In this document: in pieces, positions 7,574 through 14,957 of the stretch
Numbering within the stretch: the stretch's first letter is position 1
Layout: each line of letters begins with the position of its first letter
NCBI GenBank assembly: GCA_011390435.1
Contig: JAABSK010000038.1
Location: 1 to 16,826 of the forward strand
Length of the DNA: 16,826 nt
Reading direction: 5' to 3'
DNA from: Desulfobacteraceae bacterium
GTDB lineage: Bacteria > Desulfobacterota > Desulfobacteria > Desulfobacterales > Desulfobacteraceae
The notes under the pieces: generated by a model
Databases searched by the model: none
What the model was told of the DNA's origin: nothing
The model's input: only the letters and a program-made list of their open reading frames with translations
Program-made: the position numbers and the translations under genes

Positions 7574-7927
7574 ATGGTGACATCGATTCAAAACAATGCA
7601 TCTGCGTTAAACGCATTTTCAAAACAGATGGCAGTCAATGCCAATAACGTGGCCAATTCATTGTCGGATAACTTTAAAAAAAGCCGGGCCATCAATACCG
7701 AAGGAACAAACGGGCAGGTGACGGTTTCCATCTCCCGGGTCAATACCCCGGGGCCCCTGGTGGAAGATCCCCTCAGCACCACCGGAGAACTGAAAGAACT
7801 TTCCAATACAGATCTGGCTGAAGCGCTCACTGACCAGATCGCCATTTCCCATGGATACAGCGCCAATGTCAAGACCATTCAGACCCATGATGAAACCCTG
7901 GGCACACTGATTGACATGGTGGGCTGA
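7574..7927 (+). CDS. Orphan flagellar basal-body rod-like protein (FlgC-like)
   Basis: A 117-residue protein with the two marks of rod/hook proteins. Near the N-terminus is the ALNAFSKQMAVNANNVAN helix (residues 11-28) ending in the rod-type NNVAN. At the C-terminus is a helix reading ALTDQIAISHGYSANVKTIQ (84-103) followed by THDETLGTLIDM, the usual end of FlgC/FlgG proteins. It is shorter than typical FlgC (about 135-150), and its middle lacks the usual rod sequence. No flgB, fliE or other flagellar gene is nearby. It has a strong GGAGG 9 bases before the ATG and a sigma54-type promoter. It could be a true rod component encoded away from the main cluster, or a repurposed paralogue. The lipoprotein gene follows after 3 bases. 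Confidence 0.85.
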   Translation: MVTSIQNNASALNAFSKQMAVNANNVANSLSDNFKKSRAINTEGTNGQVTVSISRVNTPGPLVEDPLSTTGELKELSNTDLAEALTDQIAISHGYSANVKTIQTHDETLGTLIDMVG

Positions 7928-7930
7928 CCC

Positions 7931-8413
7931 ATGACCCCAAAACGCTGCTGCGGTTTTTTTCTGATCACCCTGCTGCTGCTTACCGGATGTGCATCACTCC
8001 AGCCGGGATATGAACTCCCGGTTGTCAGCATCACCCGGTTTGAAGCGATTCCCGGCCAGGGAATCATCCCACAGTTCAAAATCGGCCTCCACATTGTCAA
8101 CCCCAACCGCACACCACTCACGCTCAACGGGGTTTCATATACCATCTTCCTTGATGACCATAAAATCATGACCGGTGTTTCCAACCAGCTGCCGACCATT
8201 GATGCATACGGAGAAGGAGATCTGGTGCTGAATGCAGCAATTGATTTTTTCAGCGGCATTGGTTTTTTCACCGAACTGATGCAAAACAGAAAAAAAGAAA
8301 CCATCAATTACCGCCTGGACACCAAGATGGATGTCGGCGCCCTGTACCCGCTGATCCGGGTGGTGAAAAAAGGCACCCTCTCACTCAATTCAGCAGTGAA
8401 AACCGATCTGTAA
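7931..8413 (+). CDS. LEA14-like (LEA type 2 / WHy) lipoprotein
   Basis: A 160-residue protein with a lipoprotein signal peptide: Lys/Arg at 4-5, hydrophobic 8-17, lipobox LTGC with Cys20 as the lipidated residue. The mature part resembles the WHy/LEA_2 beta-sandwich: FKIGLHIVNPNRTPLTLNGV near 49-68, then FLDD and the terminal basic segment ending KGTLSLNSAVKTDL. It is probably anchored to the outer-membrane inner leaflet or the inner membrane facing the periplasm; the exact role of bacterial members is unknown. Its ATG is 3 bases after the flagellar-like stop, so translation is likely coupled and the sigma54-type promoter may drive both. Its last 29 bases overlap the 3' end of the SGNH gene on the other strand. 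Confidence 0.85.
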   Translation: MTPKRCCGFFLITLLLLTGCASLQPGYELPVVSITRFEAIPGQGIIPQFKIGLHIVNPNRTPLTLNGVSYTIFLDDHKIMTGVSNQLPTIDAYGEGDLVLNAAIDFFSGIGFFTELMQNRKKETINYRLDTKMDVGALYPLIRVVKKGTLSLNSAVKTDL

Positions 8414-9419
8414 GAATGTTCAGCAGCTCCCGGGTGAATCTTTGGGCATCGGATTGATCCAGATGAGACCCGTCCGGACAGGTAAATTGATTCAATGCTG
8501 GAAAATCTTCAAAATGAATATCGATCCCTGCCCCTTCTTTTGCCAGACGGTCCCAGTACGTTGTCCGTGGCCAGGTCGCTGCCTCGATTTTTCGAATTTC
8601 ACCGGAAGACGGCATCCGCACAAACACCACCTGCCCTCCCCGTGCCTGAATCTGCCGGACATCCTGGTTGATGGCAGAAATTCGAAGGTCAAGTTCCGCA
8701 GAAGATACATGGATTGACGCCTGGCTGATTTCACGGTCCCGCCGGATCCTGTCCTGAAGAATTTTTGGGGTGTTGTCCGGAGTGAATGATGCCGGACGGA
8801 ACCGATCCGGCCGCATGGGTGCATACGGAGGATTTGGCCATTCTTTTTTTTCAACCTGCCGGATCAGTCTGGGCGGCAATAGTCCTGGATACCTGAACAC
8901 AACGGTTTGCTGAACCTTCATGGACAAAAACGCATCCACCTGTGCCTGGATGTCGTGCTTCTGATATTTTCTGACCCATTTTTCAGCCCGGCTTTCAGAA
9001 GTGGATTTTTCAGCCAGCCACCGGGGAAGCATGGAGCAGATCACGGTTCCATGAAAGGATGGATCCGCAGCAAGATCTGTCAGCACGGCAAAGGGAGGGT
9101 TTCCATCAATGGAGAGATTCACCGGTTGAACCCCTGTCTGCTGTTCAAACAGATCCGGATCAAGCCCGAGCTGTGCACGGGATGCCCCCAGGATCACGAT
9201 CCGGGTGCCGGAAGATATGGAAGATCGCTGGAGATACCAGATTCCGGCATCATCAGCAATGGACGGTACAAACCCCCGGCTGCGCCAGAACCATTCCCAG
9301 GACCCCAGGACGATTCCTGCCACAACCAGTGCCAGAAGCCAGGTTTTCCCCCAATGAACAGCAGGCAGCGCTGTTTTAGAACTGGAAGTAGATAAAGGCA
9401 CGGTCATCTCCCGGAACAA
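8385..9419 (-). CDS. Membrane-anchored SGNH-like protein, partner of the MBOAT acyltransferase
   Basis: A protein of up to 344 residues with one N-terminal membrane helix (about 24-41) and a periplasmic domain. GASRAQLGLDP (78-88) resembles block I of SGNH hydrolases with Ser80 as candidate nucleophile. CPDGSHLD (314-321) gives the D-x-x-H pair (Asp316, His319). Such AlgJ/AlgX/DltD-like proteins take acyl groups delivered by an MBOAT protein and place them on a surface polymer. The start is uncertain: TTG 9419, ATG 9407, or GTG 9401, of which only GTG 9401 has a well-spaced Shine-Dalgarno (CGGGAG, 6 bases). All overlap the end of the MBOAT gene, indicating translational coupling. The substrate polymer is not evident. 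Confidence 0.8.
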   Translation of the reverse strand: MFREMTVPLSTSSSKTALPAVHWGKTWLLALVVAGIVLGSWEWFWRSRGFVPSIADDAGIWYLQRSSISSGTRIVILGASRAQLGLDPDLFEQQTGVQPVNLSIDGNPPFAVLTDLAADPSFHGTVICSMLPRWLAEKSTSESRAEKWVRKYQKHDIQAQVDAFLSMKVQQTVVFRYPGLLPPRLIRQVEKKEWPNPPYAPMRPDRFRPASFTPDNTPKILQDRIRRDREISQASIHVSSAELDLRISAINQDVRQIQARGGQVVFVRMPSSGEIRKIEAATWPRTTYWDRLAKEGAGIDIHFEDFPALNQFTCPDGSHLDQSDAQRFTRELLNILTDRFSLLN

Positions 9420-10791
9420 GGCTTAAACAGATCAGCATGAAGGCCAGCAGAAACGCGCGCACCCACAACGGCATCAGCCAGGCCAGCCGGGCAGGTGATT
9501 TCTGTCTCATGGCAAAATGAAAAACAAACAGCCCCGCGGCCCCCAGCGCCACCCAGGCCGGATGGTCAACAATCTGCGGCAGGGCAGCATCAACACGGAC
9601 CATTTGATACAAAAGGATCCAGGCATCGTCAAAATCCTGGGCTCTGAAGAACACCCAGGTCAGACAGATGCAAAAATATGTCAGTGCCGCCAGTAAAAAA
9701 GGCAAGACTACCTGACGCTCAAGCCGGACGCTGCCAAAGCGTTTTTTGATCGTTTGCTCGATCACCAGCAGCAGGCCATGAAGACCGCCCCAGACAACAA
9801 ATGTCCAGGCCGCACCATGCCACAGGCCGCCGATGAGCATGGTTGCCATCAGGTTTATCCGGGTACGGCCCAGACCGTTTCGATTTCCCCCAAAAGGGAT
9901 ATACACATAGTCCCTGAGCCAGGTGGACAACGAAATATGCCAGCGCCGCCAGAAATCGGAAAACCCCACCGCACCATAGGGAAACCTGAAATTTTCCGGC
10001 AGCACAAATCCCAGGCACAACGCAGCCCCAATGGCACAGGTTGAGTATCCGGCAAAGTCAAAAAAAATCTGGGATGAAAAGGCCAGGACTCCCACCCAGG
10101 CACCCATGAATCCTGCCTGGGCCGGTTGACTGAATACCGCATCTGCTGCCGGGGCAAAAAAAGCATCAGCCAGCACCACTTTGCCGAACAATCCAGTCAC
10201 CAGCAGAAACATCCCCCATCCCATCCGCTCGGCAGTGATCCGTCCGGGAGCTGCACACTGCGGCAGAAAATGTGTTGCCCTGACGATGGGACCGGCAACC
10301 AGCTGTGGAAAAAACGTGACATACAATGCAAAATCAATGGGTGACCCTGTTTTTTCCATCCGGCCCATGTAGACATCAAGGGTATAGGACAACGACTGAA
10401 ACGTATAAAAGGAGATTCCCACCGGCAGGACAATGCCCATTTCTGCCGGTGCATAATCAATGGCAAACAGCCCCAGCAGACGGATAAAATTATCCAAAAG
10501 AAAATCACCATACTTGAAAAACGCCAGCAGCCCAAGATTCACCGTCAGGCTGACCACCAGCCAGAACTTTTTATGTAATGATCCTGCAGTCCGGCTGATC
10601 TGCTTTGCCGCATGCCAGTCCACAACCGTGGATATCCACAGCAGCAGCACAAACGGCGGATGAAACGCCATATAAAACAGATAACTGAACCCGACAAGCG
10701 CAATTTTTCGGGTTGTCCAGGAAACGTTCAGAGAATAAACAGCAAGGACCAGCGCAAAAAACAGAAAAAATGAAAATGAGTTAAAAACCAT
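9376..10791 (-). CDS. MBOAT family O-acyltransferase (AlgI/DltB-like)
   Basis: This 471-residue integral membrane protein has about ten hydrophobic segments. It carries the AlgI-type core FSDFWRRWHISLSTWLRDYV (277-296), with IPFGGNR just after, and GGLWHGAAWT (321-330) with the putative catalytic His325; a second His follows in WGGLHG (His338). MBOAT proteins move acyl groups (acetyl in AlgI) across or onto substrates at the inner membrane. The ATG at 10791 has AGGTG 5 bases upstream. The overlapping downstream SGNH-like gene is the expected periplasmic partner, so the pair probably O-acetylates an exopolysaccharide, cell wall or lipid-linked glycan. No polymerase or export genes are adjacent, which leaves the substrate open. 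Confidence 0.93.
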   Translation of the reverse strand: MVFNSFSFFLFFALVLAVYSLNVSWTTRKIALVGFSYLFYMAFHPPFVLLLWISTVVDWHAAKQISRTAGSLHKKFWLVVSLTVNLGLLAFFKYGDFLLDNFIRLLGLFAIDYAPAEMGIVLPVGISFYTFQSLSYTLDVYMGRMEKTGSPIDFALYVTFFPQLVAGPIVRATHFLPQCAAPGRITAERMGWGMFLLVTGLFGKVVLADAFFAPAADAVFSQPAQAGFMGAWVGVLAFSSQIFFDFAGYSTCAIGAALCLGFVLPENFRFPYGAVGFSDFWRRWHISLSTWLRDYVYIPFGGNRNGLGRTRINLMATMLIGGLWHGAAWTFVVWGGLHGLLLVIEQTIKKRFGSVRLERQVVLPFLLAALTYFCICLTWVFFRAQDFDDAWILLYQMVRVDAALPQIVDHPAWVALGAAGLFVFHFAMRQKSPARLAWLMPLWVRAFLLAFMLICLSLVPGDDRAFIYFQF

Positions 10792-10867
10792 ATCTGCACC
10801 TGTCCAGTTACCAAGGAGATCTCAATACAAACAACTCTCCGGCTTTAGGACAGGAACCTGCCGGTTG

Positions 10868-10930
10868 TCAACTGAATTCTGCGTTTTCATCTTCCCAGAT
10901 GTTCATGTATCTGGACAGGATATCGGACAT
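10868..10930 (-). CDS. Possible 20-residue small protein or leader peptide
   Basis: ATG 10930 is preceded by a strong GAGGAG Shine-Dalgarno (8-base spacing). It opens 20 codons ending in TGA: MSDILSRYMNIWEDENAEFS. It lies in the 214-base gap between the SNF2 gene and the MBOAT gene, on the same strand as both, and its stop is 76 bases before the MBOAT start. The peptide is acidic at its C-terminal half, has no membrane segment, and has no run of one amino acid of the kind seen in attenuator leaders. It is unrecognised; the ribosome site is better than that of many genes nearby. Confidence 0.4.
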   Translation of the reverse strand: MSDILSRYMNIWEDENAEFS

Positions 10931-11005
10931 ATGTTGATCTCCTCAATTATTTGTTTGGCATGGAAAAAACACGCTGACTTTCAGGTCGCAATCACATCTG
11001 ACACA

Positions 11006-13672
11006 CTAACTGGGAAGTTTGAATTTTAAGGTAATTTCTCCGGTATCCCGGTCAATGCGGATCATTCTGTCCTGCCCAGATGCTGGTTCCATTTTTTGTC
11101 CGGTGGCCATTTCCATCAGGCCTGTCAGAAACTGCATGCCGGAATTCAGAACCGTCTCAATTTTTTCTGAAGGCTGATCAGCAAAGAGATGACCTGCACT
11201 GCCTGGATCATCTTTCGCGTCCTGACTGCTGCCGTCAATCGCTTCCTGTTTTGGGTTCAGCACTTCCGGATTCAGATAATAAGGGGTGTCTTCTGGTATT
11301 TCTTCGGGTTCCACAAAACCAGCCGGTTCCATCTCAACGATTTCCGGGACTTCACCCATCATCTGCCTGAGCCGGTTGAGCATTTCATCTCTTTTTTCCC
11401 GGGTAAATTCCACGACATCCGGGCCATCGTCAAAAACACCTTTAAAAAGATCGGTTTTAAGCTGGATCCCGGCCAGGATCTTTTCTTCAATACTGTTTTT
11501 TGCAATGAAATTAATCACATTGATGGAGCTGCTTTCCTGACCAATCCGGCTGACCCGACCAATTCGCTGATTCAGCCTGGCTGGATTCCAGGGCAGTTCA
11601 AAATTGATCACACAGTCCGCAGCCTGGAGGTTCAAACCGGTTCCGCCGGCATCTGTGGAAAGAAAAATGCGGCAATCTGGATTGTTTGTAAATTCATCAA
11701 TCAGAGCCTGGCGTTTTTTTACCGGAATCTGCCCGGACAGTTCGACAAAGGGAAGTGACATATCAGACAGGACCCTGGCAATCAGGTAAGTCATGGTGGT
11801 CCATTCACTGAAAATAACGATCTTGCGTTTATTCTGGACCGCAATTTCTTCAATCACTCCCCGAAGCTCGGAAAGCTTTGGGGAAAGATGGGTTTCCCGA
11901 TCGATCAGATAGGTGGAATCACAGACCATTCGCATTTTCAGCAACAGCATCTGGATTCTGCGGACATCCATGGGGGTTAAAAACTTTTTATTGATCAATG
12001 GCAAAAGGATGCGGGCATATCCGGAATGGATCTCAGCCTGTTCCTGGGTAAGGTCAATATAATAGTTATTGGTAATTTCAGCAGGAAGCTCTTTTAAGAC
12101 CGCTTCTTTTTTGCGCCGGATGACAATGCGCCTGAGTTTTTCATTCAGCCTTTCCAGGTTTTTATACCCTGCGATACTGCTTTTTCGGGTTTTGGGAATC
12201 AAAAAATGATCTGCAGCGAATTTCCACAGTGGTGCAAGCATGAACGGATCCAGAAATTGAACAATGGAATAGATATCTTCCAGCTTGTTTTCCAGCGGTG
12301 TTCCAGTTAACACAATGCCATGTTTTTTGGGAATTCTTTTTACCGCTTCTGCGGTTTTGGTTGAAAAATTTTTAATGCGCTGGGCTTCATCCAGAACGAT
12401 GACATCCGGTTTAAATCGGGATAAAATCGTCACATCCCTTAAAACCGCTTCATAATTTGTAATTTTAAAAAGACTGGTGTCGTTAAAATAAATCTGTTTC
12501 CGCGCAATCTGGTTTCCTTCAACAATGGCTGCTTTTTCATCTGTAAATTTCGTGATTTCACGTTTCCATTGTTCTTTCAAAGATGCCAGCGTGATCACCA
12601 GTATTTTGGAAAATCCAAAATACTCTTTTTTAAGGACTCCCAGGGTAATGGCCTGAATGGTTTTACCCAGCCCCATTTCATCGCCGATCAGCACCCCGGT
12701 CTTGTACAGCCCAAACCTGACGCCTTCCTTCTGATACGGATAAAGTTCTGTTTTCAGAGGATATTCCAAAAGTTCCTGATCACAGATATTTTCGAGTTGC
12801 TGCCTTTCTGCATGCTGCTCCACCATCATTAAAAGATTTTCTCTAATCCGGACCTGTTTGTCCCCATCAACGCAGTCGATCAAATCCGGTATTTGAGACA
12901 GATCATTTCCATAAAACCGCCCATTCTCATCAAAATACCGGTCAATGGTATGATTCAACCCCTTTGACAGCTCCCCCTGCGGGTCATAAAACACACCCGG
13001 CCCTGCCGTACGTGAGTTCCAGAAGATATCTACAAAAGGGAATTTTTCCTTTTGACATCTTTTTTGAAATCCAGACTCATTTTCAAGGCAGGATAAGGCA
13101 AAAAAGATGTGTTTGCAGACCCCCAGTCCATTGGTCAGATAATCCGGGCAGGTACAATGGCCAGAGCCTGCCTGCGGGTCATGAAGCGTAACCTGATACT
13201 CTCTGCCCTGTTTGTTGATGACCAGGTGATCGCCCTTGATCATATCACCGGCAACAAGGCGGAACGCTTCTGATCTTGCCCGCTTTTTTCTGTCATTCAG
13301 GGCCTGAGACCTGATCTCTTCTTCAGATAGATAGGGGACTTGTTTTGCATCAGGAGCAGCAGCTGTATCAGATCCTGTATTACTGGCCTTTACCAGGAGA
13401 TCACGGGCATTGAGCAGGGCGGCCACGACATGCTTGCACCCGTCTCCTGGATACGGGCAGGTGCAGGAAAAAACAGCATCATCATCTGTAAACCTGACTT
13501 TGGTGACGTAATCCCCGTAATTTCCATCAATTTTGTAGGTAAATGCGCTTTTTATCAAATTCTTTTCAACCAGAAGATAAGACCCGTGCTGATATAAGTT
13601 TTCGCCTCTTTTGAAAATGATGTTGGAATCTGCAATTCTGTTTTTAATATCGTCCTTTTGTAATACCGGCAT
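11006..13672 (-). CDS. SNF2-family helicase-like ATPase with two SWIM zinc fingers
   Basis: An 888-residue protein from ATG 13672; an in-frame TTG at 13744 would add 24 residues with less typical sequence. Two SWIM-type CxC...CxH zinc fingers come first: Cys70, Cys72, Cys79, His81 and Cys173, Cys175, Cys186, His188. The SNF2 ATPase follows, with GDEMGLGKT at 330-338, the DEAQ box at 428-431, LTGTPLENKLEDIYSI just after 450, and in the second RecA-like lobe STDAGGTGLNLQAADCVINF and QRIGRVSRIGQ. The acidic, low-complexity C-terminal tail (about the last 110 residues) is not typical. Bacterial SNF2 proteins translocate on dsDNA and remodel protein-DNA complexes; some act in defence systems, others in transcription recycling. 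No operon partner follows, and a divergent ATPase/nuclease-like pair lies upstream. Confidence 0.93.
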   Translation of the reverse strand: MPVLQKDDIKNRIADSNIIFKRGENLYQHGSYLLVEKNLIKSAFTYKIDGNYGDYVTKVRFTDDDAVFSCTCPYPGDGCKHVVAALLNARDLLVKASNTGSDTAAAPDAKQVPYLSEEEIRSQALNDRKKRARSEAFRLVAGDMIKGDHLVINKQGREYQVTLHDPQAGSGHCTCPDYLTNGLGVCKHIFFALSCLENESGFQKRCQKEKFPFVDIFWNSRTAGPGVFYDPQGELSKGLNHTIDRYFDENGRFYGNDLSQIPDLIDCVDGDKQVRIRENLLMMVEQHAERQQLENICDQELLEYPLKTELYPYQKEGVRFGLYKTGVLIGDEMGLGKTIQAITLGVLKKEYFGFSKILVITLASLKEQWKREITKFTDEKAAIVEGNQIARKQIYFNDTSLFKITNYEAVLRDVTILSRFKPDVIVLDEAQRIKNFSTKTAEAVKRIPKKHGIVLTGTPLENKLEDIYSIVQFLDPFMLAPLWKFAADHFLIPKTRKSSIAGYKNLERLNEKLRRIVIRRKKEAVLKELPAEITNNYYIDLTQEQAEIHSGYARILLPLINKKFLTPMDVRRIQMLLLKMRMVCDSTYLIDRETHLSPKLSELRGVIEEIAVQNKRKIVIFSEWTTMTYLIARVLSDMSLPFVELSGQIPVKKRQALIDEFTNNPDCRIFLSTDAGGTGLNLQAADCVINFELPWNPARLNQRIGRVSRIGQESSSINVINFIAKNSIEEKILAGIQLKTDLFKGVFDDGPDVVEFTREKRDEMLNRLRQMMGEVPEIVEMEPAGFVEPEEIPEDTPYYLNPEVLNPKQEAIDGSSQDAKDDPGSAGHLFADQPSEKIETVLNSGMQFLTGLMEMATGQKMEPASGQDRMIRIDRDTGEITLKFKLPS

Positions 13673-13816
13673 CACGCTGTTTACCCTCTCTTTATAAAAC
13701 CGATTGACATAATTGAGCCGCAACTGTCTGGTTCTTATAGGCAAATCTGCTGACTTTTACAATTATAAAATAATATTCATCCGGCTGCCGGTTCCATCAA
13801 AACTGAATTCCAGACA

Positions 13817-13845
13817 TTGACAACCTGCTTTCTGGCATGTAGGTT
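13817..13845 (+). promoter_or_regulatory. Possible promoter for the ATPase/nuclease-like pair
   Basis: A perfect TTGACA (13817-13822) is followed after 17 bases by TAGGTT (13840-13845), a weak -10. AACCT (13822-13826) and AGGTT (13841-13845) form an inverted repeat that spans the promoter and could be an operator, though 5-base arms are easily chance. The ATG is 75 bases downstream. Confidence 0.4.
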
Positions 13846-13919
13846 TGCCTTGATCCATCTTTTGATATTCAACGGGAATCTCGGCAAATGATCAAATCAT
13901 AGGGCATTGGAGGGGGTGT

Positions 13920-14957
13920 ATGCTTGAAAAAATTAAATTTGAAAAATTTACTGCATTTGAGAATCTGGTGGTAAGATTCTCACCCGGTATGAACATCTTT
14001 GTAGGGGATAATGGGACAGGTAAAACACATGTCCTCAAAGCAGCCTATGCTGCCTGTGACATTTCCAAAAACAAAGGCGGTTTTTCTGAAAAAATCAACA
14101 ATGTTTTCTTTCCCTCTGGCAAGCAGATCGGCCGCCTTGTCAAACGCTCTTCTGTAAGCAGTAAAGGATCGGTGGAGATTACCCGAAAGGTAGGGGATGA
14201 TAAAAAAATATCCCTGCGACTTTCTTTATCCAACCACACTACCAAGCCGGAAAAAGCTAAAATATCGGGGTCTCCTAAAGCCTGGACAGAAAATCCCATG
14301 GAAGCTGCGTACATCCCTGTCAAGGATATGATGGCCAATGCTCCGGGTTTTCGCTCCCTTTATGAAGAACGTGAAATTCATTTTGAAGAAATCTATGTCG
14401 ATATCATCCGCAAGGCATTTCTGCCAGTTCTCAAAGGCCCGACAGACAAATCACGAAAACAATTACTGGACAGATTGCAGGAAGCCATGGACGGAAAAGT
14501 CATAGCAAAAAACGAGGAGTTTTTCCTGCGAAGCAAACATGGTGAACTGGAATTTACCCTGCTTGCTGAAGGATTCAGAAAAATGGGCCTGCTATGGATA
14601 CTGATTCAGAACGGCACATTGCTGAACGGATCCGTGCTGTTCTGGGATGAACCGGAGACCAACCTCAATCCTCGGCTGATGAAAACCGTTGTCGGTATTC
14701 TGCTGGCCCTTCAGCGGATAGGCGTACAGATTTTTCTGACCACTCATGATTATGTCATTCTCAAAGAGATCGATTTGCAGTCCGGGGAAAAAGACAATAT
14801 TATATTTCACAGCCTTTACCGAGACAATAAATCAGGAGAAATAGCTGTTTCCAGTACAGCCAGCTACCTCGATATTTCTCCCAATACAATCGATGACACA
14901 TTCGGTAGCTTTGTGGATCGAGAAATCGAAAAGTCCATGGGAGGTCTGGGAAAATGA
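13920..14957 (+). CDS. ABC/AAA15-type ATPase of a two-gene cassette
   Basis: A 345-residue SMC/ABC-fold ATPase like those used in many anti-phage and OLD-family systems. It begins MLEKIKFEKFTAFENLVVRF, the typical beta start. The Walker A is GDNGTGKT (29-36), a signature-like LAEGFRKMG lies at 215-223, Walker B is VLFWDEPETNLNP (239-251, Asp243 and Glu244), and the switch histidine is in TTHDYVIL (His276). There is no long coiled coil and no Toprim domain, so it is not a canonical OLD nuclease; the ~150 residues between Walker A and signature are the insert. GGAGG 6 bases before the ATG is a strong ribosome site. Its stop overlaps the next gene's start (ATGA). It likely powers or senses for its partner; which trigger is unknown. 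Confidence 0.9.
   Translation: MLEKIKFEKFTAFENLVVRFSPGMNIFVGDNGTGKTHVLKAAYAACDISKNKGGFSEKINNVFFPSGKQIGRLVKRSSVSSKGSVEITRKVGDDKKISLRLSLSNHTTKPEKAKISGSPKAWTENPMEAAYIPVKDMMANAPGFRSLYEEREIHFEEIYVDIIRKAFLPVLKGPTDKSRKQLLDRLQEAMDGKVIAKNEEFFLRSKHGELEFTLLAEGFRKMGLLWILIQNGTLLNGSVLFWDEPETNLNPRLMKTVVGILLALQRIGVQIFLTTHDYVILKEIDLQSGEKDNIIFHSLYRDNKSGEIAVSSTASYLDISPNTIDDTFGSFVDREIEKSMGGLGK

Noticed and set aside
7379..7591. 70-residue minus-strand reading frame between the isochorismatase and rod-like genes
   Set aside because: Its start overlaps the plus-strand gene, it has no Shine-Dalgarno, and it runs through the sigma54-type promoter and GGAGG of that gene. It may deserve a homology search, but I cannot support it.
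10931..11005. Terminator after the SNF2 gene (CTGA-AAG-TCAG followed by T run)
   Set aside because: A four-base stem with the T-run offset by several bases is too weak to call.
13781..13791. CCGGC-T-GCCGG palindrome in the SNF2/ATPase intergenic region
   Set aside because: Too short and with a one-base centre; similar CCGG-rich strings are common in this genome.
13832..13848. TGGCATG...TTGCC resembling a sigma54 promoter before the ATPase gene
   Set aside because: The gap between the GG and GC elements is 11 bases instead of 10 and TGGCAT deviates, so the spacing-critical site is unlikely to work.
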